The notes: generated by a model from the letters alone, not told the origin. Shown: positions 1-6,551, counted from the stretch's first letter. The stretch is 11,082 bases of DNA from DASTBU01 sp035711845 (GCA_035711845.1 DASTBU010000133.1:1-11082); one strand, 5' to 3'. Made by a program: numbers and translations.

Positions 1-102
1 GACCGTGAAGCTGACGTCGCGCAGAATGACGTGATCGTCGAACGCGAAGGACACGCGATCGAACTCGACGGCTGGCGGCGGTGTCTTGTCGTCTGCTCTC
101 AC
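1..102 (-). CDS. ABC transporter ATP-binding protein, N-terminal 34 codons (runs off left edge)
   Basis: The reverse strand from a GTG at 102 is open to the window edge. After a proline-rich lead it reads VEFDRVSFAFDDHVILRDVS, which matches the first beta strands of an ABC-transporter nucleotide-binding domain (the region just before Walker A). The wording (FDRVSFAFD..VILRDVSF) resembles the MlaF/Ttg2A-like ATPases common in Acidobacteriota, which energise lipid transport between membranes; that sub-family call is inference because Walker A lies outside the window. A GGAG lies 11 nt upstream of the GTG, which is rather far. An in-frame GTG at 123 is an alternative start. The GTG overlaps the TGA of the preceding short DinB-like frame (GTGA), an arrangement typical of translational coupling. 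Confidence 0.7.
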   Translation of the reverse strand, partial: MRADDKTPPPAVEFDRVSFAFDDHVILRDVSFTV

Positions 103-308
103 TCGCGTGCGCGCTCCGGCCACGGGGGCATCTCGTGGGGGTCTGCCCTTTGCATGAATTGCTGCGCGAGGGACGGACTGCGCCCGAGCGCCTTGACTTC
201 CAGCGCGCCCTCCGGGATGGCGCGCAGCAGATTGATCATGATGGCGTTGTTCCGATCCAGGAGTCCAGGCCGAGCCTCGAGCAGGTGCGGGTCAGGTGCG
301 TCCGGCAT
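99..308 (-). pseudogene. Truncated DinB-family protein remnant
   Basis: From an ATG at 308 the minus strand reads 69 codons. Residues about 15-53 match the N-terminal helix of DinB-like proteins (DinB/YfiT four-helix-bundle fold, usually about 160-170 residues): a DRNN motif, then INLLRAIPEGALEVKALG and SPSLAQQF. In the family I recall, DRNN is preceded by a conserved D-S-W. Here that tripeptide appears in the neighbouring frame directly before DRNN, which suggests a 1-nt deletion near position 270. After QQFMQ (about position 150) family similarity stops, and 16 unrelated residues lead to a TGA at 99. About two thirds of the gene is therefore missing, including the other helices and any metal-binding histidines. 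The start overlaps the 3' end of the YjbR-like gene by 17 nt, and the stop overlaps the ABC ATPase start. A short functional product is possible but unlikely. Confidence 0.6.
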
Positions 309-702
309 GCCCACCCCGTTTGTTGATGCGACTCCGTGCGGCCGGCTTTCTCGTCGCACTCACGTAACGGTGGGCGCCGACAACGAGGTCCCGAAGCGCG
401 TCGGGATTGACGCGCGAGAGTCGGACGAGCACACACGGATAGCCGACGTAGTGGTCTTTCAAGTAGTAGGTGCCAGGATCTTCCTCGATGAGCGCATCGC
501 GGTCGGCGAAGTCCATCATCACGACCAGGGTGTTGGGTTCGGCGGACTTGTGCGACGCGATGCACGCGAACATCTTCCCGCGCACTTTCAGCGTCGGCTG
601 GCCCCACGTGGTCGTCACCTCGACGTCAGGCAGCGTGCGGCCGATGGCTTCGACGGGCGTGAACCTGGATTTTCTCCCGCGCTCAGGCGCCCGGGGGGAC
701 AA
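292..702 (-). CDS. MmcQ/YjbR-family protein
   Basis: The 136-residue product has the MmcQ/YjbR (CyaY-like fold) pattern. It begins with a first helix (FTPVEAIGRTLPDVE) and a T-x-W-G-x-P-T-L-K-V-R-G-K-M-F-A strand pair. It continues with the hydrophobic strand LVVMMDF, then PGTYYLKDHYVGYP, VLVRLSRVNPDALRDLV and a basic C-terminal tail. Members are small single-domain proteins often called DNA-binding by homology; no specific role is established. I chose the TTG at 702 because an AAGGA lies 5 nt upstream (708-712). An in-frame ATG at 732 lies inside the mazF remnant and has no such site. The gene appears intact although both flanks are decayed genes. Its ribosome binding site overlaps the stop codon of the toxin remnant. 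The function is unknown; family membership is the firm part. Confidence 0.83.
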   Translation of the reverse strand: MSPRAPERGRKSRFTPVEAIGRTLPDVEVTTTWGQPTLKVRGKMFACIASHKSAEPNTLVVMMDFADRDALIEEDPGTYYLKDHYVGYPCVLVRLSRVNPDALRDLVVGAHRYVSATRKPAARSRINKRGGHAGRT

Positions 703-703
703 T

Positions 704-784
704 CTATTCCTTCGCACGCCCGGCCAGACCAAGGAACACCAGGACGGCTCGATTCAAACGAATCACGTCTTCGTCCGCGAGCTC
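704..784 (-). pseudogene. mazF: MazF toxin remnant (C-terminal 26 codons only)
   Basis: In the frame ending at the TAG at 704-706, the last 26 codons begin E-L-A-D-E-D-V-I-R-L-N-R-A and continue V-L-V-F-L-G-L-A-G. This matches the C-terminal helix of MazF/PemK-type endoribonucleases, which in this family commonly ends with a '(L/V)NRAL.VFLGLA' pattern. Everything before it is absent, including the RNA-binding barrel and catalytic residues. Upstream the sequence passes directly into the mazE remnant in another frame. This is best explained by one internal deletion that removed the end of mazE and about three quarters of mazF. The segment is too short for a confident family assignment alone. 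The adjacent antitoxin head, in the canonical antitoxin-then-toxin order and on the same strand, is the main support. Confidence 0.6.
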
Positions 785-960
785 TCGGACGAGCTGGCAG
801 CGACGAGCCGGGATTGGCGTCGGGCTTCGCGGGCAAACGTCCGTGAGCGCACGTCCGGAACCCAGATCTGGATCGGCCGGAGTCCTCGATGACGCAAGCG
901 CTCGCGAGGAGCGCGAACCTTGTCGCGGGAGGTCGACTTCGTAGAGGTTGTCGGAGTCAT
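763..960 (-). pseudogene. mazE: MazE-type antitoxin (DUF3018 family), truncated at the C-terminus
   Basis: A 65-codon frame from an ATG at 960 carries the hallmark of the DUF3018 'antitoxin MazE' family. This is the stretch R-E-R-L-R-H-R-G-L-R-P-I-Q-I-W-V-P-D (residues 19-36), followed by F-A-R-E-A-R-R-Q-S-R-L-V-A (42-54). In full-length members, about 70-90 residues, the last third is an acidic tail that I expect to contact and neutralise the toxin. Here it is replaced by S-S-S-E-S-S-R-T-K-T and a stop, and the toxin tail begins in a different frame at the same place. The putative DNA-binding N-terminal part is kept, so an operator-binding stub could still be made. A likely operator lies 5 nt upstream. 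No clear Shine-Dalgarno is seen in that spacer. Confidence 0.75.
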
Positions 961-965
961 GCGGT

Positions 966-979
966 GGTTACATGTAACC
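966..979. promoter_or_regulatory. 14-bp perfect palindrome, likely mazE operator
   Basis: GGTTACATGTAACC is a perfect inverted repeat with no spacer, lying 5 nt upstream of the mazE-remnant ATG at 960. It is AT-rich compared with its surroundings. MazE-type antitoxins normally repress their own operon by binding palindromes overlapping the promoter, so this is the expected place for an operator. Binding is inferred. No convincing -35/-10 pair could be placed. Confidence 0.5.
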
Positions 980-1123
980 TATCACGACCCATGTCTGCCC
1001 TCCAGCTGACCGTTTGCTTCCTGCAACCTTGACCTTTGCCTTGCGCGACATCCACCGCGCCCGGCTGCCCGTCATTGCTGGTCGCCGCTCGCTACGGTCA
1101 AAGGAGCTGCGGACGCTGGCCGC
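980..1123. other. Short gap between the ABC permease and the mazE relic
   Basis: This 144-nt non-coding stretch lies between the stop of the large permease and the palindrome upstream of mazE. I see no coding frame with family character, no strong hairpin and no T-run. It should contain the promoter of the former mazEF operon, but no consensus elements stand out. Confidence 0.4.
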
Positions 1124-3553
1124 TCACTCGGTACGGAGCGCGATCACGGGGTCGATCCTGGTCGCACGCCTCGCCGGGAGCCAGGAAGCGAACTCGGCCA
1201 CCAGGAGCAGCATGGCCGCCACCGCGAGGTAGATGCGCGGATCCGCCGGATTGACGTCGAAGAGCGCCTGCTGCATCAGCCTCGAGACGAAGAACGCACC
1301 TGCAACACCCAATCCGATACCGAGGAGAGTGAGCCGGCGGCTGTGACCCAGCACCATCCGCATGACAGCGCGCGGCGACGCGCCGAGTGCCATGCGAATC
1401 CCAATCTCGCTCGTCCGGAACGCGACGAGGTGCGCCATCACGCTATAGACGCCGAGGCTGGCGAGGACGAGCGCCAGGGCTGCGAACCCCGCCAGCAGCA
1501 CGAGTGCCAGCTTACGGTCGGCGATCGTCTGTGCGATGCGCGTGGAAAGCGCTTGCGGTTGGAGCAGCGGCAGATCCGGGTCGACCGCGCGGAGGACGTC
1601 CCGCACGGCCGCGGCCATCGCGGCAGGGCCGAGGTTGGTGCGGACCAGGATGTTCGTGAAGGTCTCCGGCCGCTGCAGCGCCGGCAGGAAGTAGTCCGCC
1701 TCCGGCGGTGTGTTCAGGCCGGTGCTGCGCACGTCGGCGACCACCCCGACGATCTGCGACGGCAGCTCTGCCATGCCCGTGATCAAGGTGCGGCCGATCG
1801 GATCCTCGCCGGGAAAGTGCCGCCGGGCGAACATCTCGTTGACGATCACGACGTGCGGGACACGCGCGCTGTCGCGCTCGTCGAAATCGCGCCCGGCGCG
1901 GATGGGAATCCCCAGCGTGCCGAAGTACCTCGGTGAGACGAGGTGTCGATTCGCGTACGAGCGTTCGCTCATGGGCGGCACGGGCCGGCCGATGACGGCT
2001 ACGGGGGCCGGCGCCTGCGCGCCGGTCAGGGGCACGCGATCCGTGAGCGCCGCCGACGTACTGGCCGGCAGCGTCGCGAGCCGCTCGAACAGCCGCTCGT
2101 AGAATGCGACCAGCTTGTCCTCGTCGTAGCGCTGCGGGGGCAGAACCAGTTGCGCCGTGAAGATCCCATCTGGCTCGAAACCCGGCTCGACTCGCTGCAG
2201 ACGAGCGAAGCTCGTCAGCAGCAGCCCGGCCGCGATCAGCAGCACGAGCGACAGCGAGACCTCGGCCACCAGGAGACTCGCGCGCAGACGCTGTCCACCG
2301 CCCGTGGAGCCGCGGCTGGCTTCCTTGAGCGTGTCGTTGACGTTCACACGCACCGCCTGCAACGCCGGCAGCAGACCGATCGTCAGCCCGGTCACGAGTG
2401 TCACCAGCACCGAGAAGACCAGGGCCGCCGGATCGAGCCCGATCTCCGCCGATCGCGGAATCAAATCCGCGCCCAGGATGACCACGGCGCCGAGCGCCCA
2501 TTGCGCGAGCAGCACGCCCACGGCGCCTCCGAGCAGCGCCAGGAGCATGCTTTCAATCACCAGCTGGCGTACCACGTGGATTCGACTGGCCCCCAGGGCG
2601 AAGCGCGCCGCGATCTCCCTGCGCCGTCCCGCGAACCGCGCCAGCAGCAGGTTGGCGATATTGGCACAGGCGATCAGAAGCACGCAGGCCACCGCGCCGA
2701 ACAACATCAGGTAGCTCTGACGCTGCTGGCCGACGGCATCGTCGAGCAGCAGCACCACCTCGATTTGCGACGGCGCATCGACGTTGGCCGGGTTCGTCGC
2801 GCGGTACCCGTCGGCGATGACGTTCATGGCCTCGCGAGCCTGCTCCAGGGAAACGCCCGGCCGCAGCCGGGCGACGGCCTGAAAGAAGAAGCCGCCATTG
2901 TTTAATTGGGAGGGGACGAGATATGGCACCTCGGCTGGCCGGGGCACCCAGATCTGGAACGGATTAAGGGGGAATGCCGACGCAGCCTCCGGCAGGACGC
3001 CGATGATCGTGTAGGGTGCGCCGTTCAGCGTGAGGGCCTGGCCGAGAACAGTTGGCTCCCGGTTGAAGCGCTCGTGCCAGAGGCGATGGCTGATGAGCGT
3101 GACGGCCTGCCCTCCGGGCCGGTCCTCGTCTGCCGAAAAATTGCGGCCCAGGAAAGGTTCCAGTCCGAGCGCCGGCAGCAGCGAGGCCGAGGCGTGAAGC
3201 GTGACCACCTGCGCAGGGTCTCCCCGTCCGGTCAACGTGAACGCATTCCCCGCCGAGAGCGCGAGATCGCTGAACACCTGCTGCCGCTGCTGCACTACGA
3301 GGTAGCGTGGATACGAAAACCCGACGCGCGTGAGATTCTGCGCCTGGTTCGTGGAGCTCAGCCTGACCAGGCGGCCCGGCTCGCGATAGGGCAACGGGCG
3401 GAGAAAGACCGAATTGATGACGCTGAAGAGCGCGACGTTCGCACCGATCCCGAGCCCGAGGCCGGCGATGGCGACGAGCGTGAACCACGGCGATTTCAGG
3501 AGCTGCCGGACAGCGTAGCGAAGCTCGACATGCAAGGCGGCCTCCGACGCCAT
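1124..3553 (-). CDS. FtsX/MacB-type ABC permease, Acidobacterial duplicated orphan permease (ADOP) family
   Basis: The 809-residue inner-membrane protein has a duplicated FtsX/MacB architecture. TM1 is near residues 23-48, followed by a periplasmic MacB core domain (about 50-270). Four helices lie near 281-303, 332-358, 376-402 and 425-450. A second periplasmic domain (about 455-680) and three final helices near 683-710, 740-762 and 773-793 follow. The family signature A-N-I-A-N-L-L-L-A-R-x-x-G-R-R-R-E-I-A is present at 297-315, with its repeat (EIGIRMALGAS) at 716-726, and the protein ends R-I-D-P-V-I-A-L-R. These proteins usually lack an adjacent ATPase, as here. Their substrates are mostly unknown; export of macrolide-like compounds or lipoproteins is only analogy to MacB. 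The chosen ATG at 3553 has a weak ribosome site. A TTG at 3535 with GGAGG 5 nt upstream (3541-3545) is a good alternative, making 803 residues. It lies 90 nt downstream of uppS and may be co-transcribed. Confidence 0.94.
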   Translation of the reverse strand: MASEAALHVELRYAVRQLLKSPWFTLVAIAGLGLGIGANVALFSVINSVFLRPLPYREPGRLVRLSSTNQAQNLTRVGFSYPRYLVVQQRQQVFSDLALSAGNAFTLTGRGDPAQVVTLHASASLLPALGLEPFLGRNFSADEDRPGGQAVTLISHRLWHERFNREPTVLGQALTLNGAPYTIIGVLPEAASAFPLNPFQIWVPRPAEVPYLVPSQLNNGGFFFQAVARLRPGVSLEQAREAMNVIADGYRATNPANVDAPSQIEVVLLLDDAVGQQRQSYLMLFGAVACVLLIACANIANLLLARFAGRRREIAARFALGASRIHVVRQLVIESMLLALLGGAVGVLLAQWALGAVVILGADLIPRSAEIGLDPAALVFSVLVTLVTGLTIGLLPALQAVRVNVNDTLKEASRGSTGGGQRLRASLLVAEVSLSLVLLIAAGLLLTSFARLQRVEPGFEPDGIFTAQLVLPPQRYDEDKLVAFYERLFERLATLPASTSAALTDRVPLTGAQAPAPVAVIGRPVPPMSERSYANRHLVSPRYFGTLGIPIRAGRDFDERDSARVPHVVIVNEMFARRHFPGEDPIGRTLITGMAELPSQIVGVVADVRSTGLNTPPEADYFLPALQRPETFTNILVRTNLGPAAMAAAVRDVLRAVDPDLPLLQPQALSTRIAQTIADRKLALVLLAGFAALALVLASLGVYSVMAHLVAFRTSEIGIRMALGASPRAVMRMVLGHSRRLTLLGIGLGVAGAFFVSRLMQQALFDVNPADPRIYLAVAAMLLLVAEFASWLPARRATRIDPVIALRTE

Positions 3554-3642
3554 TCTGGCTCAACGTCGCCGTTGTGCCAAGGCCGCGGCAAAGGCGCGTT
3601 TCGGTCGAGGGCGACGGCCGCCCGTTCGATGGCCTCCTCGGG

Positions 3643-4404
3643 TCATGGTACGGGTTTCCGGACTCCTCCGTATCGCCGATCACGGGCGGCAAAGGCCTGA
3701 ACGGCGGCAGCGAGATCGGCCTCGCTGAAGTCCGGCCACAGGACGTCGGTGAAGTAGAGCTCAGCGTAAGCGGATTCCCAAATGAGGAAGTCACTCAATC
3801 GCTGTTCTCCGCCGGTGCGGATGAGCAGATCCACGTCACGCGTACCGCTCGGTGCGTGGATGGCCTCGAACAGGGATCGCTCGAAGGCCTCGCGGGTCGG
3901 GGGGATCCCCCTGGCGAGACGGCCCGCCGCCGCCAGGAGCGCATCGCGGGCCGAATAGTCGATCGCAATCCGGATGTGGAGAGAGGTTCCCTCGCTCGTA
4001 CGCGCCTCGACGAGTGCGATGCTGCGTCCGAGTGAGCTCGGAATTCGGTCCCGGCGCCCTATGACGCTCAAGCGCACGTGACTGTCGGTCAGGCGGTCGC
4101 ACTCGGAGTCGAAGTACTCCTGGAGCAGACACATCAGGTTGTCCACTTCGCCCGGCGGACGGCGCCAATTGTCCGAGGAAAACGCGTAGAGCGTCAGAGT
4201 GGTGATCCCCATCGCCGGCGCCGACTGCACCGTTCGTCGGACCGCCGTCACTCCGGCGACGTGGCCCTCCTCCCTGGGTCGGCCGCGCAGGAGAGCCCAG
4301 CGGCCGTTCCCATCCATATTGATCGCGACATGAAATCGGTCTCGGCCGCCGCGTTCCCGTTGCTCGGGATCGCGCCATGGCGACTCAACGGCAGTTCGCG
4401 TCAC
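3643..4404 (-). CDS. uppS: Isoprenyl transferase (undecaprenyl diphosphate synthase family)
   Basis: The 253-residue cytosolic cis-prenyltransferase condenses isopentenyl diphosphate units onto a short allylic diphosphate. UppS itself makes the C55 carrier lipid for the cell wall. The motifs are complete: HVAINMDGNGRWA (25-37, catalytic Asp31), the GH.AG loop, YAFSSDNWRRPPGEV (73-87), and RTGGEQRLSDF (196-206) followed by WESAYAELYF, where Arg196, Arg202 and Glu215 match the diphosphate/Mg-binding residues of E. coli UppS. The start is a GTG at 4404 with GGAG 7 nt upstream (4412-4415). No cdsA, dxr, frr or rseP neighbours the gene, unlike the usual housekeeping uppS cluster. This could be an accessory paralogue of altered chain length, or simply a displaced housekeeping gene. 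Asn29 in the first motif, where Ile or Phe is usual, is a mild oddity. Confidence 0.94.
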   Translation of the reverse strand: MTRTAVESPWRDPEQRERGGRDRFHVAINMDGNGRWALLRGRPREEGHVAGVTAVRRTVQSAPAMGITTLTLYAFSSDNWRRPPGEVDNLMCLLQEYFDSECDRLTDSHVRLSVIGRRDRIPSSLGRSIALVEARTSEGTSLHIRIAIDYSARDALLAAAGRLARGIPPTREAFERSLFEAIHAPSGTRDVDLLIRTGGEQRLSDFLIWESAYAELYFTDVLWPDFSEADLAAAVQAFAARDRRYGGVRKPVP

Positions 4405-4632
4405 AAAGCATCTCCAGAAAAGAGGTCTCGGGACGGCGCGCGATCAGACGGCATGCCGTAGCTGCAGCTTCGACCTTCGAGCCGCCCGAGTCTTCAGCGT
4501 TCCGTGAGCAACGTGTGAGATGTTGGTGAGATGATCGCTACGGCGGGAAACTGTCGAGTGCCTGCAGCGCGGGAAACGAACGCCCGCCGGCGCGCCTGCC
4601 TGGGAGGGTATTCTACTGGCGGAGGCTTCCCC
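4405..4632. promoter_or_regulatory. Divergent intergenic region between uppS and the methyltransferase-AcnX operon
   Basis: These 228 nt must carry promoters for both directions. Two adjacent perfect palindromes are visible, ACGGCATGCCGT (4448-4459) and AGCTGCAGCT (4460-4469). Either could be a regulator site or chance in GC-rich DNA. A TATTCT at about 4610-4615 lies close to the plus-strand ribosome binding site and has no convincing -35 partner. An in-frame upstream ATG at 4531 would give the methyltransferase a 34-residue extension without family character, so I treat it as non-coding. Confidence 0.45.
4621..4625 (+). promoter_or_regulatory. Shine-Dalgarno GGAGG deciding the methyltransferase start
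   Basis: GGAGG sits 7 nt before the ATG at 4633. This fixes the start there and places a hydrophobic signal sequence at the very N-terminus. Confidence 0.75.
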
Positions 4633-5271
4633 ATGCTGTTCCGCCGATTCATCGTTCCGTGCGTCGCCGCCGCAATGCTGGCCGCCGCCACCGCCGCGCA
4701 GCAGCGCGATCCGAAGCAGTACCAGCAGATTCTCGAGAACCCGGATCGGATCGCCGCGCTGCAGGTGGAACGCGTCGTCGAAGCGCTGGGCCTGCGGTCC
4801 GGGATGCGCGTGGCCGATCTCGGCGCGGGCACGGGCGTGTTCACCGTCCACCTGGCGAAGGCCGTGGGCAGCAGCGGCAGGGTCTACGCGATCGACGTCG
4901 ACCCCGGGCTGCTGGCGATCGTCACGGACAAGGCGAAGGCGGAAGGCCTCGGCAACATCGAGACGATTGTCGCCGGCCCGACCGATCCGCGCCTGAGGGA
5001 GCCGGTGGACCTCCTCTTCGTCTGCGACACCATGCACCACCTGCCCAATCAGGATTCATATGTCCGGCAGTTCGCGAAGCTGCTGCGGCCCGGCGGGCGC
5101 GTCGCGGTGATCGACTTCGCGGACGGCAAGTGGCCCGAGGGCCACGAGGAGTTTCTGATTACGCCGACGCAGGTGGACGGCTGGATGCAGTCGGCCGGCT
5201 TCCGGCGGGCGGCGCGTCACACGTTCCTCGAGACCAATTTCTTCCACGTCTACGAGCCGGCCGGCCGCTGA
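4633..5271 (+). CDS. Class I SAM-dependent methyltransferase with N-terminal signal peptide
   Basis: The 212-residue protein has a Rossmann-type methyltransferase core. Motif I is V-A-D-L-G-A-G-T-G-V-F (60-70) and motif II-like acidic residues are in V-Y-A-I-D-V-D-P-G (84-92). Later motifs are C-D-T-M-H-H-L-P-N (131-139) and L-L-R-P-G-G-R-V-A-V-I-D-F (150-162), as in Methyltransf_11/25/31-like enzymes. The N-terminus (M-L-F-R-R-F-I-V-P-C, then an Ala-rich stretch, with a likely cut after Ala22 before QQRD) looks like a Sec signal peptide. That is odd because SAM is cytoplasmic. The segment might be a membrane anchor, or the enzyme might not methylate in the usual way. The methyl acceptor is unknown. 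The stop is 11 nt before the AcnX large-subunit start, so the three genes almost certainly form one operon. Confidence 0.9.
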   Translation: MLFRRFIVPCVAAAMLAAATAAQQRDPKQYQQILENPDRIAALQVERVVEALGLRSGMRVADLGAGTGVFTVHLAKAVGSSGRVYAIDVDPGLLAIVTDKAKAEGLGNIETIVAGPTDPRLREPVDLLFVCDTMHHLPNQDSYVRQFAKLLRPGGRVAVIDFADGKWPEGHEEFLITPTQVDGWMQSAGFRRAARHTFLETNFFHVYEPAGR

Positions 5272-5282
5272 GGCGACGCACG

Positions 5283-6551
5283 ATGCATGCTCTGCCGTGC
5301 CGCCTCAGCGAAGCCGACCGGTCGATGCTCGAAGGCGAGCACGGCGACGCCGCTCGGTTCGCCATGCGGCTGCTCGTGGCGTTCGCCGAAAGCCTGGGCG
5401 CCCCCGGTCTGCTCGACATTTCGGGCGCGCACATCGACGGGTGCCTCTACCACGGCCAGGTGAACCTCGATTTCGTCGAGCGGATGGTGTCGGGCGGCGG
5501 CCGGGTGCGCGTGCCCGCCACGCTGAACGTCGGCGCGATCGATCTGATCCACCCGGAGCTGATCCGGCTGTCGAACCCTGAACAGGCCCCCGCACGCCGC
5601 CTCATGCGGGCGCACGAGGAGATGGGCTGCATCCCGTCGTTCACCTGCGCGCCGTACCAGACGACGTTCCGACCTGTGTTCGGCCAGCAGATCGCGTGGG
5701 GCGAGTCGAACGCGATCGTCTTCGCCAACTCCGTCATCGGCGCAAGGACGAACCGGTACGGCGACTTCATCGATCTCTGCTGCGCCCTGACCGGGCGCGC
5801 CCCCGCCTGGGGCCTGCACCTCGACGAGCCCCGGCGCGGGCAGGTGCTGTTCAGGCTGACGGGATTCCCACCCTCGCTCGAGGCGGCCGACTCCCTCTAC
5901 GTCGGCGTCGGGCTGCTGATTGGATCGGCCGTGAGCGACAGCGTCCCGGTCATCGAGGGGCTTCCGCCGTCGGCGTCGGAGGATCAGCTCAAGGCGCTCG
6001 GGGCCGCCGCCGCCTCCTCTGGATCCGTCGCGCTCTTCCACGCCGTCGGGATCACGCCCGAAGCCCCGACGGTGAGCGACGCTTTCGGCGGCGCGGCGCC
6101 GGCAGCGATTGTGGAGATCGGCCCCGCGGACGTCGCGGACGCACTCGCGCGACTTTCGACCGCGGCAGACGGGACCCCCCTCACGGCCGTCTGTCTCGGG
6201 ACGCCACACTTCTCGCGCCCGGAGTGGGACCGGCTGCTGGCGCTGCTTCCCGATCCTGGCACGCTGCGGGCGGTGGTGCCGATCTACGTCAACACCGATC
6301 GGGGCGCGCTCGTGCGCCTCGAGGCCGACGGACGGCTCGACGCCGTCCGCGACCGCGGGATCGTCGTCGTCACCGACACGTGCACGTACCTGACGCCGAT
6401 TCTCGAGCGCCTGGACGGCGTCGTGATGACGAACTCCGGCAAGTGGGCGCATTACGCGCCCGGCAATCTCGACGTGCAGGTCGCCTTCGGCGAGCTCGAG
6501 GAGTGCGTGGCCTCGGCGCTGGCCGGACGCATCGTGCGGGTGAGGCGATGA
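5283..6551 (+). CDS. Aconitase X large (catalytic) subunit
   Basis: The 422-residue protein is the DUF521/AcnX catalytic chain of the aconitase superfamily, an iron-sulfur hydro-lyase. Recognisable blocks are ISGAHIDGCLYHG (46-58), G-R-V-R-V-P-A-T-L-N-V (73-83) and G-C-I-P-S-F-T-C-A-P-Y-Q (115-126). Further on are W-G-E-S-N-A-I-V-F-A-N-S-V-I-G-A-R-T-N-R (139-158), L-G-T-P-H-F-S (305-311) and the C-terminal T-D-T-C-T-Y (364-369) and T-N-S-G-K-W-A-H-Y (383-391). Cys54, Cys116, Cys122, Cys304 and Cys367 are cluster-ligand candidates. Two-subunit AcnX enzymes include cis-3-hydroxy-L-proline dehydratases in bacteria and mevalonate 5-phosphate dehydratase in archaea. No proline-catabolic gene or mevalonate-pathway decarboxylase is nearby, so the substrate is open. 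The ATG at 5283 has GAGG about 9 nt upstream. The stop overlaps the next start as ATGA. Confidence 0.92.
   Translation: MHALPCRLSEADRSMLEGEHGDAARFAMRLLVAFAESLGAPGLLDISGAHIDGCLYHGQVNLDFVERMVSGGGRVRVPATLNVGAIDLIHPELIRLSNPEQAPARRLMRAHEEMGCIPSFTCAPYQTTFRPVFGQQIAWGESNAIVFANSVIGARTNRYGDFIDLCCALTGRAPAWGLHLDEPRRGQVLFRLTGFPPSLEAADSLYVGVGLLIGSAVSDSVPVIEGLPPSASEDQLKALGAAAASSGSVALFHAVGITPEAPTVSDAFGGAAPAAIVEIGPADVADALARLSTAADGTPLTAVCLGTPHFSRPEWDRLLALLPDPGTLRAVVPIYVNTDRGALVRLEADGRLDAVRDRGIVVVTDTCTYLTPILERLDGVVMTNSGKWAHYAPGNLDVQVAFGELEECVASALAGRIVRVRR

Noticed and set aside
31..846. 271-codon plus-strand frame at the left end
   Set aside because: It is antisense to the ABC start, DinB, YjbR and mazEF signals, all of which have family matches on the minus strand.
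704..960. A functional toxin-antitoxin system
   Set aside because: The toxin lacks its entire catalytic part and the antitoxin lacks its C-terminal tail.
1512..2905. Several long open frames on both strands within the permease gene
   Set aside because: GC-codon shadows; composition dominated by Arg, Gln, His and Gly with no domain.
4552..4581. TGTCGA upstream of the methyltransferase-AcnX operon as a second ECF42 promoter
   Set aside because: The next CGA-type element is 19 nt away and reads CGAAC, not CG(A/T)C; the spacing and -10 do not fit.
5250..6452. 400-codon open frame on the minus strand across the AcnX large-subunit gene
   Set aside because: Arg/Asp/Gly-rich shadow of a clearly recognised gene; no family motifs.
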